A DNA stretch of 64,000 nt from Limnanthes douglasii subsp. nivea (GCA_036936605.1 JAUPFV010000005.1:190524958-190588957), one strand, 5' to 3'; counted from the stretch's first letter, positions 20,471 to 33,666 are shown. A program made the numbers and translations. Notes: generated from the sequence alone by a model not told the origin.

Positions 20471-23400
20471 TTGGAATGTTCGTAGCATCAGTAATATCCT
20501 AAAAGTTTGTAGACTGATTTCTATTGTTAAGTTGGTGCATTTTAAGATTCTTGTTATTCAAGAACCTCTGAACTCTTCTAATAAGATAAGTAATATTGCT
20601 ATTAAATTGGGTTTTGATCACTATTCTTCTAACTCTTTAAATAAAATCTGGATGTTCTAGACTGCTGATTCTAGTATAAGTATGATTGATAATATAGATC
20701 AGTTTATTCATATGAAGGTTACCTATACTAACATTGATAAACCTTTTGTCCTTTCTGTGGTGTATGCTAAATTCCAAAGGAATTTAAGATTAAGTCTTTG
20801 GGAGATGCTGAGGAATGAAGCTATTTCTGATAGTTGTTGGATTACTATGGGGGACTTCAACATCATTACTAATTCAGAGGAGCAAATGGGATGTTGTACG
20901 ACTAACCATAATGGTATGGAGGACTTCTTGGATATAATTAGAGATTGCAGTTTGGAAGATACTGAGTATATTGGTCACAAGTTCACTTGGAATAGAGGGA
21001 TTAGATAGAAAGGGCTCGACAAGTCATGTTTAACAGAGTCTCGGCAGAAAGCTTTTAACAGAGTCTCGGCAGAAAGCTTCTCTAGGACTCGTGTTCATCA
21101 CATGGTCGGAACATGTTCTGACTATGCTCCTTTGTTTATTACTGCTACTCAAAACAATTTAAACACATTTCATAGTAATAAAAAAAGTTTCAAATTCTTG
21201 AACATGTGGACAAACCATGATTCCTTTCTTACTCTTGTGAGACAGAATTGGAATCTTAAAATCAATGATGGTCCAAATGAAGTGATTTGGTTTAAATTAG
21301 AAAGCCTTAAACAATATTTAAGGGATTGGAATACTAACCAGTTTGGAAATATCTTCAGTAATTTGAAAGATACTGAAAGAAATGTAGATTCCATGGAGAA
21401 GATTCATTTGCTGCAAATTAATAACATTTCTAAGTGTAATCTTAGTAAAGCAGTTAGTCTGCATCTTAAAGCATTAAGGGATGAGGAGGAGTTATGAAAG
21501 CAGAAATGTTATACCTCTTGGCTTAAAGACAGTGACCGCAACAAGAAATCTTTCCATGCTTTTGCTGAAAAAGAAGAAAAGAAGGAATGTTACTCATAGC
21601 ATTAATGTTAACAACATTAATGATGCTGATAGTATTGGCTATTCAGGCGAGGAGTATTTTAAAAAGGTGTTAACTTTCAATCCTTATAAAGATTTTACTG
21701 ATGAGGATTCTAATATGCATGATAGTATGTTTAATCTTATTCATAATCTTATAACCAAGGATGATAATAGCATGCTGCATAATTTTGCTAATGAGGATGA
21801 AATTTGGTAAACCATCAATACTATGAGCAAATATAGTGCTGCTGGTAGTGGTGGTTATAATGTTACCTTCTATATTAGCGGTTGGCCCATTATTAAAAAG
21901 GATTTATGTATTGCAATATGGTTATCAGTTTCCTTCTGGCATTTTTGCCATAGGTATTTGATGGATTCCTAAGAATGCTGACCTTGTTAGATGGAGAAAT
22001 TATAGGCCTATTAGCATGTGCTCCATTCTTAACAGACTCTTATTGAAATTGCTAAACACTATACTTGCTGTCCTCCTGCCCAAAATCATTTCCAAAAATC
22101 AATCATCTGTTGTTAAAAATATAAATATACAGGAAAATATCTTAATTACTAGAGAAATCCTGCATGATATCAATAGAAAACCTAAAAAGTTCAACATGTT
22201 TATTAAGTTGGACATGTCAAACGCCTTTGACCAAATGTCCTTTCCTTTTATTGTGAAGGTCCTCACTTCTTTTGGCTAGTCTAATGATGTGGTTAACTTA
22301 ATTTGCAGAACAATTATGAATGTGAATATGTCTATTTTACTAAATGGAATGGTCTATGGTTACTTCAAGAGCAAGAGAGGCTTAAGACAGAGAGATCCTT
22401 TGTCTCCAAGCCTCTTTATCACTGGGGAGGAGGTTTTAATTTATGGCCTAAACCATCTGTTCACTAATAACAGAGATATGACTTATGCTTCTAGAATTGA
22501 AATGATTACTCCTTGTACTGGCTGTGATGATGATGTGCTAATTTTCACGAACGGGCTTAAGTCTTCTATTAATAAGCTTAGTTGTTTCTTAGACAGATAC
22601 CAGGCTATATCAGGACAATTTATCAATAAGGAGAAAACTAAGGTGCCTATGTCCAATAGAGCTCATCACAACAAAATCATAAGTTTGGCTATCCAATCAG
22701 GTTTTTGTGTCGAAAACCTTCCTACGGCTTATTTAGGGATCAATCTTAACAAAAATAACACATCCAGTAACTTCAATTCTATGTTGGATAAAATTAAAGT
22801 TAAGATTAATGATTGGGATTCCAAATTTCTATCTTTTTGGGGTAGACTCTGCCTGATTACTTATGTTCTTATGCCTATTCCTATATATTGGATGCAAAAC
22901 TCGTTAATTCTTAACTGTTTTATTAGCAGGCTTGAAAATATATTCAATAATTTTTTGTGACGTTGTAAAATTAATGAGGCTTCTTTTCATTGGACTTTCT
23001 GACACAGGCTTTGCAAGCCATTTGCTGAGGGAGGGCTGAATATCAGAAGACTTTCTCATATTCAGTCAAATTTCTCTAGAAATTATGGTTCAATTACAAG
23101 CAAAACATTAGTTTATGGTCTAATATCATGAATGATATTTACAGCAAAAATTGTCATCCTTTAAATGCTAAATCTTCTAGCTCTTTAGTATGCACAAGAC
23201 TTGTAGGTATCAAGGCTAATGCTGAATTTAACATGAGATGGATCCTAGTAAAAGGGAACATCGATTTTTGGAGGGAAGACTGGCCCAATAGTCCTTCTAT
23301 CATTGACAGTAGCAACTTGGAGAATAACTTGTTTTTAAGAGCCAAGGTCAATTCCTTCTGGAGGAATGATGGCTGGGACATTAATAATTGTAAGGATTTG

Positions 23401-24460
23401 ATCAATGCTGACAGGATGACCCATATTAATCTATTTAGGATTGAAACGAACAAAGAGGAAAAGCTTATATGGAAGCTCTCCCTTGATTAAAAGTTTAACA
23501 CTAAAATAACTTGGGAGTTTACTAGACACCACTCTACCAGGTCTAGGATCTACTGCAAAAATTTGGAACTCTATTACTCTAAGGAAGATTTCCTTTCTTC
23601 TATGGAGGATTTTAAAAGGTTTTAGGCCTATTGATGTTGTCCTAATGAGTAGATTCATTAATATTGTTTCTAAATGTCAGGTATGCCCTAATATTAAAAA
23701 CATTAATCGTGTTTTTATTAACTGTGACTTTGATTGGTATCTTTGGGACCATTTTAGCAGCATTTTTTATATTAAGATCGAAAGGTATATGGTGTTCCCT
23801 CATGTTTTGAGAATCTGGTTTTGGTTCTCAAAACGGAAGGTTCACATTACCCATATAATCCCAGCTTTAATTTGTTGGGTCATTTGGAAAAACAGAAATG
23901 CTGCTAAGTTTAAAAACGCTAAGCAAAGTCATGTTTCTGCTTTAAATTCAGTATACAAGATTATGAATGGTTTTGAATTTTCTAATAAATTTTCTCCTAA
24001 GCATTGGCTTAAATCTAATAAAGCAGGTACTACTATGGTTTGCTACTCACACTTGAAAAACAGAAAAGTGACGTACCTTAATTGGCTGACTCCTGCTTGT
24101 GGATGGCTAAAATTGAATCATGATGGTGCTTGCAACCAGGTGGGAGAGACCAGTGAAGGTCTTATCATTACAAACTCCAGTGGTGGGCTGGTTGTTGGTC
24201 TGGGTCAGAACTTTGGCAAGCTATCCACCATTGTTACTGAAACGAAAACCTTGATGGAGGCTCTTCTCCTTTGCAGAGATCGTTATTGGACCCCTGTTGA
24301 TATTGAGACCGATTGTCTGTCTCTTATCAACATGGTTGGTGAAGGAAAATATCATTTCCATCTCTCTTCTTCTCTTTCTATCTGTAGGAAACTAATTGCT
24401 CTCAGTATGTTATTGGAGCACATTTCGCGAGTCCAAAATCAGGCAGCTGATTAGATCGCG
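20454..24460 (+). pseudogene. LINE-A ORF2 in unit 1
   Basis: Domains in order: EEP endonuclease (MIKMLNWNVRSIS start, MGDFNIITNSEEQMG at about 20,848-20,892, GHKFTWNRG at about 20,973-21,000), linker (21,102-21,810), RT (22,016-22,960, with KLDMSNAFDQMSF and GLRQRDPLSPSLF), zf-RVT-like (23,128-23,700) and RNase H (about 24,100-24,454, LNHDGACNQVGETSEG). The RT active site reads GCDDDVLIF and not FADDVLIF, a damaged palm. At least eight stops or frameshifts. A short duplication of the GAGTCTCGGCAGAAAGCTT type lies at 21,035-21,080. Confidence 0.82.
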
Positions 24461-24469
24461 AAATGGAAA

Positions 24470-25624
24470 GGAGCCAATATGGTTGGAATCAGTAATCCAC
24501 TTGGAGCCAACTCTGATACGAGAAATGCAGTTCTTCCTTCTTCTTTTTTAACAAAAGAATGGTAAGTTTTAGTGTTTATATCTCTATCTTTTAACCAAGT
24601 AGAGTAGGTTTTTGGTGACAATAGATTTCTTCTATTTTTGGAGCCTGAAGCAATAAATTATTGGCAATAGAAATATTGTTGATGTTGTCATGTTAGCATT
24701 CTTCTAAAGGCTTATTTTCTGCTATTTAACTTAGTTTCCTGCTTCCAAAACTTTGTCGAGATGTTACCAAATCATTGTTTGTTCTAGGTCTTAAGAGAAC
24801 CTTAAAGAATTTTTAGTTTATTCTAGAAAATGTAAATTGGATATCCCTGCAAATCCAAATTCCAATTTGTTTCAACTATTAATAAGAATTCATAATTTAG
24901 AGTCCAAGATTTTTGAAATTTGAAATCAATTTTGCCGTGAGTGATATCGTTTGTGATAGACACACATAGAGGGGATAATGATCAGAGCAAGTCTTAGCCA
25001 TATGTAAGATTTTTTTGCTTTTAAAGTAGTCAGTCACATATTGTTGAAAAGAGCTCGAGTTATCCTTTTTTCACTTGGTGTTGTTAGTACAGGCATATTT
25101 AAAGCCTACATATCAAACATCTTCCAAAATGAAGTCTTTAAAGTGTCATTAAAGTCTTCAGAACTGTTTATGTTGAAGGAGGTGCAACCAAGTTGCTCAT
25201 TTGAAGAGATGATAGATTTAAAGTCACCTGTCACAAGTCATTGCCTAACAGAAGTGGAGATAGTCTTAAGGGTATTTCCAATATCCTTTCTATTTTGTTT
25301 TTGGTTTATAACATAAACAATAGTTATGGATAACGTTTTATCAAGAGTTTTGTAAGAAACTTTAGTGTGAAGTAATTGAGGGTGATCATGTATAGTAGCT
25401 AGGGTGAAATCATCTTTCAAAAGAAGCCAAATTTTGTTGTTAGAATTGTAGTTGTATTGGCTGAAACCAAGCTTGATTGCAACATAAGGAAGATTATCCA
25501 TTTCTATGAAAGGTTTATGAATAGCAAGAATTGTAATTTTCTCATTGTTAACAATAGATTTGAGCATCCTCTTAGAAACTTTATTGTCGATTTCGCGAAT
25601 GTTCCCTCTAAGAAACTTAATCAT
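24470..25624 (-). pseudogene. LINE-B ORF2 N-terminal fragment, unit 2
   Basis: It starts at 25,624 with MIKFLRGNIREIDNK. The degenerate endonuclease is readable to 25,238; stops and frameshifts follow, up to the junction at 24,470. No RT core is present. It differs from the left-arm copy by a handful of residues over the first 140. Confidence 0.7.
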
Positions 25625-26941
25625 TGTTAGCTCTATGTTTAGGAGACTTGTTAGACCCAAAGAGGGACTTGATGAAAATGCTACCCTTTCTCTTTCGTTG
25701 ATTAGCTTCTTTTATTCTCTTATTTAGCAGTTCCTGGAAATCATGATCTTTATCTTTGTGCTTGATAGTTAGAGTAGAATGCATACTGGAAACATTGTCC
25801 TCTCTAGGTGTTTGTTCTCCAGTATTTAGATTACCATAATCAAGGTTGGTTTCTTGAGCATAACCTTCTTCAAGATTTCGTATAGACCTTATGATCTCTT
25901 CTTTACGAGGGGTTTTAGGATAATTACTTTGACGATTTACTATGTTGATATTGTAATCTTTTGGGTGTATATTGTTATGGTTTTCAGAAGACTTGTTTAA
26001 GGTTTTGTGGCTATTTTCAGAACTGGTCGGTTAAGTTTGTTTGACTATGATAGATTTGATATTAGCGGGTTTGTTCCTGCTATTTGAGAAGGTGTCTTTT
26101 TCCTGAATTTCCTCGGTTTTGTTGATGTTTCCATGTTTATTCTGTTGATTACAGAGTTTCTTGCATGTTTTTTGTGTGGATAATATGAAAACAAGAATCA
26201 CAGTAAGTGAGGATATCGGTGTAGCTGATATGGAGCCAACATCAGTTGTTGTCTCCCAAACCATCCTAAATGTGATGCTGAAGGTTCTTGGTGAGGTCCA
26301 CTTCTATCCATGTATAAAAGGCATTGTACATTTCGTGATTATTTTCACGGACCCAAACTTTGAGAGGTTGGCCAAAGAGACGATGCTACTGAGTTTATGA
26401 ACACTTTTTCATAAAGGTATTCTGGTAAGTTTTCAATTCTTATCTAGATTGGCCATGTCGAGTTTTCATATTTGGGGTTGAAAGTATGGGGACCATTTAA
26501 ATATGCACATGGCTTGATAACCAATAGTCCAAACTCCAAGACACCACCATTTGAACATATCCTCTTTATTTTAAATTCAATTAAAACATGCATGGAATCC
26601 CAGTTTGATATGCCATAGACTTGTGTGAATTTTCTAGATTCACGAAACTGGCTTAGAAAGCTCTTTTTTTGGTAGACCATTGGAGACTTTTGCAATGAGT
26701 GTGAATTTTATTGATGGGACGTGTAGTCTTTTTTCTTGAGAATTTCCACATGTTTGATGATATGACTATTGATGTGTGGTGTGGTAACATCTGCATACAA
26801 TATAGTGATGTTATTGTTGTGATTATTATGATACAATGAATTGTCTATTTTGCTGCAGATTTATGTGTTGATTTTAGTAGTTTTCTGTTGATTTTGACGA
26901 GAAAGAAAATCATATTTGGATGATGTTGATGGATATGTCAT
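25617..26941 (-). pseudogene. LINE-B ORF1, unit 2
   Basis: Same organisation as at 15,093-16,417, with the DUF4283-like piece at 26,444-26,695 differing at about four residues. Broken by stops and frameshifts; the end overlaps the ORF2 start by 8 bases. Confidence 0.68.
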
Positions 26942-27765
26942 GTTATTGATGGATTTGGCAAGTAACAAAAAAAAGAGACCGAAAGCAAGGTTAAATATGA
27001 CTTTGAGATGGCAACATTTCAAGATGATGAATTTTGAATCTTGTCTCCGCGTCCTTCTTTTTCGCTTGAAATTTTAAATCTTAGTTATACATAGTAAATA
27101 CTTTAAATATTGTATATTTATATCTATATATAGTCATTAAAAAAATTAAACAATTTTCTTTATTTAAGAGAGCGATATATTATTTTACCTTATATTGTTT
27201 AAACATGCCAACTGAAACTAAACTAAATGAAATAACTACGAAATGTAGACAAAAGGATGCCAACTGAAACTATGAAATATAGACAAAATGTAGCGTAAAA
27301 AATATAGCAAGTCCTATGTTTGTTAGTTGTAACGTGAATTTCCATCTTTGACCTTTATAATAAGTAGGTCCCTTTCGTTTCAAACATATAATGAACAGGT
27401 GATTTTTGTAATAAACAAGTCTTTCATAGTTTAAAAACAATGTGCTTGTTACGTAAAGGACTTGTTAATTATGGGATACAATAAATGGACCGATGTGAAA
27501 CAATTAACAAATATGGAGAACTTGCAATGTTTTTTTCCCACAAAATATAAGATATTAATATATTAATCTACATTCCATTCTACTACCGGCATGGTCAAAA
27601 TTTATTATTTATAAAATGGAAAATTGAAATTACTGTTGACTTTCTTATTATTTAAATTACCATATATATCATATTTTATACTATAGCACCACGAACTTAA
27701 TCTGGGATTTAAGTATGCAAAATTATCCGATCATATGATATATATCTAGGTGACTCGTTATAAAA
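26942..27765 (+). promoter_or_regulatory. UGT-B upstream region
   Basis: A direct copy of the UGT-A promoter with more substitutions and a small internal duplication (GATGCCAACTGAAAC near 27,204 and 27,255). The foldback right arm is changed. TTATAAA is kept just before 27,766. No gene is seen. Confidence 0.55.
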
Positions 27766-28300
27766 TTGTATTTTTCACTAAACAAAACTAAAGAATCTCA
27801 ATCTTTTTTGTCGCAAACTTTCTCTCTATCCCTCAAAAGAAAAATGGTAGGCATCCATCAAGAGGAGATGCATGTTTTAATTGTGAAGAATAGCAGGTCC
27901 CTGAAACATGGAAAGGGTGAAGCCTCAACGACTGCTTCAATGACAGCTTTGGGAGTAGAGAAAGAAGAGAGAACGGCTGCTGTGGTAGAGAAAGAAGAGA
28001 GGAAAGGGAAAGAGACTTAGGGTTCAGACAGTAACCCTAAGTCGATTTGGTACTTGTGCTATGGGCTTTTGGCCTTGGATTGAAGTCGGGCCGGATTGTC
28101 TAGTATTAATGGTCTAGTGTTACATTGTCAAATAAATGTGTAACAAGATTTCTATAACAAAATTTACACTACTAACTACCTAACAAAAAGTTGTTAGTGA
28201 ACTACCTATATAATGTACCGAGCTACACTTAGTTGATTAATTAAAATACAATCTTCAAAATCTCTCTCTCTCTCTCTCTCTATACTATTGAATTCTATCT

Positions 28301-28312
28301 TGGTATCAGAGC
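28301..28312 (+). promoter_or_regulatory. copia primer binding site in the foldback insert
   Basis: TGGTATCAGAGC is the standard complement of the initiator methionine tRNA 3' end used by plant copia elements. It directly follows the LTR end. Confidence 0.85.
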
Positions 28313-28327
28313 TCTTGCAAGCCTTCA

Positions 28328-28861
28328 ATGGCGAATCCAGAATCACCCACCCATAGTAATGAGTCACTGGGTTCAGTGTTTCCTAGCAGCTTCTCTGGTG
28401 CTACCAAGAATGTGCACCTGCAAACAATCAACAACAACAACAGTCACATAAGACTCGATAGAAACAATTACTTGGTGTGGAAAACTATGGTTTTGCATAT
28501 TATCAAAGGCAATAAGCTAGGAGGCTTTGTCACAAGGGACAAGCCCTGTCCTCCTAAGCTCATTAATGATTCTGAAGGTAATACTATTGACAATCCTGAG
28601 TATGAGGATTGGACTGCCAAGGATCAGTTACTTCTTGGCTGGTTGTACTCTACTATGAGTACAGAGGTTGCTTCTCAGTTGATGGAAGAAAGCACCTCAA
28701 AAGAGCTGTGGGATGTAGCTAGTAAGCTTTCTGGCTCACACAGAAGAGCCAGAATAACTTACTACAAATCAGAATTTCAAAGGACAAGGAAAGGTAACTC
28801 TACTATGACTGAATACCTAAGCAATCCAGCCCGACTTCAATCCAAGGCCAAAAGCCCATAG
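28328..28861 (+). pseudogene. truncated copia gag fused to antisense LTR
   Basis: Starts MANPESPTHSNES. The gag part has the copia pattern LDRNNYLVWKTMVLHIIKG, then LLLGWLYSTM and ELWD. It is homologous to gag of the Ale element at 33,685-34,744 but not the same copy. After about residue 165 (TMTEYLS) the frame reads into the inverted U3 and ends 12 codons later, so the C-terminal gag, zinc knuckle and all of pol are missing. Confidence 0.85.
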
Positions 28862-30023
28862 CACAAGTACCAAATCGACTTAGGGTTACTGTCTGAACCT
28901 TAAGTATCTTTCTCTTTCCTCTCTTCTTTCTCTACCACAGCATTCGTTCTCCCTTCTTTCTCTACTCCCAAAGCTGCCATTGAAGCAGTCCTTGAAGCTT
29001 CACCCTTTCCATGCTTCAAGGACCTGCTATTCTTCACATCCCCCCTTGGTATGGATTACACAACAAAAAAAGTAACCCACTTATTCAATATGAGTTATTC
29101 TCTGATGGCCTTGCTGCTGATTTTGACCGGCTTGGAAATAATAGGGTTATGCACGAAGCACTACAAACAGTGGGAGCTCAAAGTCTTTCAAATTTAAGTA
29201 AAAATCTTCAAGACAAGAAAAGATTATGTTGCATGATTATCAATCATTTCACTCCATGGGCTGCGGATGCTGCTTTACAATTTGACATCCCTTGCGCTAT
29301 GCTTTGGATCCAAGCCTCAGCAGTTTATGCAATCTATTATCGTTATTTCATGAAAACTAACTCGTTTCCAGATTTTGATAAGCCAGACGAAACCCTAGAG
29401 CTACCTGGAATGCCTGTGTTAAAGGTACGTGAACTCCCAACCTTGTTTGTTCCTTCAAGTCGTCATCGAGATAAAATTCGTAAAATTGTCGAAAGCTTGG
29501 ATAAAGTAAAATGGGTTATAGGGAGTTCATTTTATGAGCTAGAGGATAATATAGTAAACTCAATGAATTTACTAAATCCTATCATCCCCATTGGACCTCT
29601 AGTGTCACAATATCTTATTGGGAATAAAGACACTAAGCAAGGCAAATGTTCCGATGATGATTATTATATCAAATGGCTTAATAAAAAACCATTATCATCA
29701 GTGATATACATTTCTTTTGGAAGCATCACTGTTTTCACTCAAAATCAAATCCGAAGCCTATCGACAGCCTTGAAAAACAAGAAGAAAATGTTTTTGTGGG
29801 TGGTAAGATCGTCTGATAAAAACATTCACAAAGATAATGGTTCTTCAGAGACTTTAAAAGTGCCGGAGTTCTTGGAGGAGGAGATTGTAAAAGGTAATGA
29901 ATTGATTGGGGAGTGGTGTTCACAAGAGAGAGTGCTAAAGCACAAAAGGTTAGCTTGTTTTGTGACACATGGCGGCTGGAACCCTACTTTGGAGACCGTC
30001 GTGGCGGGCGTGCCTGTGATGGT

Positions 30024-30413
30024 GTATCAGAGTTGAAGCTAGAGAGAGAAGAAGATCGAATCAAGAAGAATAAATGTAACCAATTTTATTATAATCTTTC
30101 TCTGATTTATTGTACATACATTTGTGACATTTATAGTCACACAAATCTGTTCAATATGTAGCAGAATTTGTTACACTTTGTTATACAATCTGTTACATTA
30201 TTTACACTATATTTGGACTTTGATAACTAACTCAGCCCACACAAACTAACAAGTAGACTAAGCCTTTAGCCCACAACAAGTAGGTTAGGTCTTCAGTCCA
30301 CGACCTGGTCCAATGTATAAAACACTTAAAGCTCAGCTTCACCCTTTCTTGTTCCTCCAAACCCTAGTTCAACATCAGCCTTCTCCAACCCTGCCTCTTC
30401 TTCAGATATTCTG
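30024..30413 (-). repeat. Ale copia 3' LTR (ends approximate)
   Basis: Non-coding sequence between UGT-B and the end of pol. The polypurine tract GAGGGGGGAAG (minus strand) is at about 30,415-30,425, so the LTR should start just left of it. The other end coincides with TGTATC, which is also the last UGT sequence, so the exact border is uncertain. The translated pol frame reads into the LTR. Confidence 0.6.
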
Positions 30414-33400
30414 ACTTCCCCCCTCAAACGTGGCGGAGGTATACCAAGACTCAGTTTGTCCCGTAGAAACAAGAACCGACTTTGAGACAAGGGCTTTGTG
30501 AGAAAGTCAGCAACTTGGTCGTGAGAAGGTACGTATCGTATATCCAGTAAGCTTTGAGTTACCATATCTCGAATAAAATATAGATCTAACTCGACATGCT
30601 TTGTTCTAGCATGAAATACAGGGTTGGATGCAAGGGAGCTTGCTCCAAGGTTATCACACCAGATAACCGGAGATCTGTGAAGATCAAGACGAATCTCATG
30701 AAGAACTGACTTTAACCAGATGAGTTCAGAAGCCAGATTTACAAGGGATCTGTATTCTGACTCTGTACTCGACCTGGAGACTATCCCCTGTTTCTTTGAA
30801 GACCACGAAATTAATGAGTCACCCAGGAAAACGCAATAACCACCAACTGATCGACGATCATCCAACGAAGCAGCCCAATCGGCATCAGTGAAGCCTGTAA
30901 GCTGATGAGAGTCGCTCGGTTTGATGTGGAGTCCCATCGTCTGAGTACCAGATAAGTAACGTAGAACTCTTCTTACACATTGTAGATGAACTTTAGTAGG
31001 ACATTGTTGAAACTGACTGAGTTTGTTAACAGCAAACGCAATGTCTGGTCGAATGTGCACTAGATACTGTAAAGACCCTAACAAACTTCTGTACCTTATA
31101 GGATTCTGAAGTAATTCGCCATCAGTTTTGGAGAGAGGTGGACTCACCTTTATTGGAGTGGCGCAGGAGTTAGCATTGGACAAGCCCTCTTTTATCAGTA
31201 AGTTCTTTATATACTGTGTTTGAGTCAAGTAAAGACCAGAGTCATCTCTGTGAGGCTCAATGCCCCAAAACAACCTTAGAGATCCCATATCCTTTAGAAC
31301 GAATTCAGAATTTAGCTTCTGAACAAACTTAGAGACATAGGAAGGACTGTTACCAGTAACAATTATGTCATCTACATAGACTAGTAGAATGACAAAGATG
31401 CCTTTAGACCGTAGAAAGAACATAGAGAAGTCAACCCTTGAATTTTGAAAGCCTTATAAGATCAGTGTATCCTTGAGCTTGGAATACTAAGATCGTGGTG
31501 CCTATTTCAGTCCATACAGTGCCTTGTTCAGTTTGCATACATGATTAGGACACTTATTATCAACAAACCCTTGAGGTTGCACCATGTACACCTGTTCTTT
31601 TAGATGACCATTCAAGAAGGCATTATTTATATCAAGTTTCCTAATGACCCAGTTCCTAGATACAACAATAGTGAGAACTAACCTTATCGTAGAAGCTTTT
31701 ATCACTGGAGAGAAAGTTTCATTGAAATCAACCCCAGGTTGTTGATGAAAGCCCTTAGCTACAAGTTTAGCTTTGTAGCGTTGAACAGACCCTTCTGGGT
31801 TATATTTGACCTTATACACCCATCTGCACCCCACCAGACTCATGTTACTGTTGTGGGGAACAAGAGACCATGTGTGATTATTCATCAAGGCATCATATTC
31901 ACATTTCATGGCTTGAACCCATTGAGGACACTGAACAGCCTCTGAAAACTTAGTAGGTTCTTTAACAACAATAGTAGATGTAATAGTAGTTCCTGAGTAA
32001 ATGTGCTTAGGTTTTGAAATACCATCTTTGGCTCTAGTGGTCATAGGATGTCTATTAGGTAGAGTTTGAGAGGTAGTTTGATTGTTAACTTTGTCAAAAG
32101 GAAGTTCAATAAACAACTCACCAGGTTTTGATGGTTGTGTTTCAGGTAATATGCTGGGCAAGGAGTTTTGAGCAGCTGTAGGATCTTGGGAATCAATTTG
32201 GTCTTGTGAAGAAGTGCTAAAACTATTAGGTGAGTTACCACAAGGTGCATAATGGTTTGTTGTTTTGATCTGGTTTGATTGTAATGAGTGGTTAGTGTTT
32301 AGGTGTTGAAACTGGTTGGGATTTTGTGAGTTTGAAAAAACTTTTTGTGGTGTAGAACTCTCATTTGGCATATATAGATTAGGAAACTTAGGCAGCCAGG
32401 AGACTCTAGAAACAGACATATAGGACTTAGTGTTTAGGAAACCAGACATACATGGGAACTCATCTTCATTAAAGATGACATTCCTTGACACATAAACTCT
32501 CCCACTAGGACTGAGACACTTATAACCTTTATGTACTCCACTGTACCCTAAAAAGACACACTTGACTGAGTGAAATTGGAACTTATTAGTTTGGTAGGGC
32601 CTAAGACATGGAAAGCAAGAGCACCCAAAGATTCTTAGAAACATGTAGTCAGGTTTAAAACCAAAGAGCTGTTCAAAAGGAGACTTATCTTTTAGAGTGA
32701 GTGTAGGTAACCTGTTAATCAAGAACACAGCAGTGTGAAAAGCCTCTGGCCAGAACTTGTAAGGAAGACTTGACTGAGTTAAAAGGGTCAGACCAGTCTC
32801 AGTGACATGTCTGTGCTTCCTTTCTGCTCTACCATTCTGAGCAAAAGTGTAAGGACAGGATGTCCTCAGCTGGATCCCTGATTCTTTAGCCAAGGACAGA
32901 AAGGACCTGAACTCACCACCCCAATCATACTAAAACACTTTATTTTTTTGTCAAACTGACTTTCAACTAGAGTCTTAAACTCTTTAAAAACAGTCACAAC
33001 CTCACTTTTAAGTTTAAGAGGATATAGCCGTGTGAACCTACTGTAACCATCTACAAACAATATGCAGAACTTGTGACCAGAATTAGATAGAATAGGGGTA
33101 GGTCCCCACAAGTCAGAGTGAATCAAATCTAAGACACCAGAAGAATGTGAGACTGAATTAGAGAATGGTAAGGAATGAGATTTGCCTAGTTGACAATCAT
33201 CACAGAAAAGCTTTTCATTACTAGCAATAGTAGGAAGATTACAATCTTTTATCACAATAGACAAGACCCGTTTAGAAGGATGGCCCAGTTTTTTATGCCA
33301 CCCAATCTTTAGGGAATTAGAAGTATTAGTAAGAACAGACACATGAGAAACAGATGAATTTGACTTAGGAAAGGCTGCCTTAGTAGTCCTAGAAATAGAA

Positions 33401-33666
33401 GAGTCCTCCAACTTATAGAGCCCATTTTCAACTCTGCCTTTAAGTAGAATCATCCCGGTTGTCTTGTCCTTCACAAAACATTTAGAACTATGAAACTCAA
33501 TAAAAATATCATTATGAAGAGTTAATTGAGAAACAGATACTAGATTTTTGTTGATATAAGGCACATGTAACACACTGTTTAGGAGGATTTGTTTGTTGGT
33601 TTTAGTAGATAGGCAAGTCTTACCTAAGTTTTGAATGTTCAGTTTACTACCATTACCTACAATCAC
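30326..33666 (-). pseudogene. Ale copia pol (protease end, integrase, RT, RNase H)
   Basis: Three pieces. 32,866-33,666: end of protease region and integrase, with WHKKLGHPS, CDDCQLGK zinc site and HSDLWGP. 31,502-32,893: rest of integrase (QNGRAERKHRH) and RT N-terminus (CRWVYKVKYN, LDINNAFLNG). 30,326-31,423: RT active site YVDD, then RNase H with TDADWA, STESEY, WCDN and HARTKHVELD. Frameshift near 32,880-32,930 inside the integrase core and stops near 31,430-31,500 break it. The long intact stretches suggest moderate age. Confidence 0.88.

Larger units (their letters stand above)
19241..24469 (+). mobile_element. LINE-A copy in unit 1
   Basis: Plus-strand LINE-A with ORF1 (19,241-20,470) and ORF2 (20,454 to about 24,454). 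It ends at about 24,469, where the sequence switches to the start of a second LINE-B copy at GAGCCAATAT. The 3' UTR present in copy 0 is missing, so this end is a rearrangement junction and not a natural LINE tail. Confidence 0.85.
24470..26941 (-). mobile_element. LINE-B copy in unit 2 (shorter)
   Basis: This direct repeat of 13,955-16,417 starts at GAGCCAATAT (24,470) inside ORF2, before the RT core, and runs to the ORF1 start at 26,941. Several derived frames are identical to the left-arm copy (for example 26,031-26,264 and 26,161-26,400), so the duplication is recent. Confidence 0.82.
27882..29038. mobile_element. foldback insert: copia LTR-gag fragment with inverted U3 ends
   Basis: The ends TGTGAAGAATAGCAGG and its reverse complement belong to inverted repeats of about 210 bp (27,882-28,093 and about 28,826-29,038). 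Between them lie the rest of a copia-type LTR, a CT run (28,262-28,280), a PBS, and the first 160 or so codons of gag. Both outer ends are therefore the U3 start of the same LTR, in opposite orientation. A normal element would have one U3 and one U5 end. No target duplication is visible; the UGT lost about 110 bp at the site. Confidence 0.85.
27844..30029 (+). pseudogene. UGT-B, disrupted UGT84B-like copy
   Basis: The first 13 codons from ATG 27,844 match UGT-A. At 27,882 a foldback insert begins; UGT sequence resumes at 29,050 after a gap equal to about 110 bp of UGT-A and an extra C-rich filler. A one-base loss in an A-run follows. The remaining body (about residues 50-372) carries many substitutions, including Ser-to-Pro in HGGWNS. 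The 3' end stops inside the PSPG box at about 30,029, where Ale copia LTR sequence begins. Catalytic His, sugar-binding C-terminus and frame are all lost, so this is a clear pseudogene, more diverged than the other copies. Confidence 0.92.

Noticed and set aside
28261..28281. CT microsatellite as a regulatory element of UGT-B
   Set aside because: It belongs to the copia LTR within the foldback insert, not to the UGT promoter.
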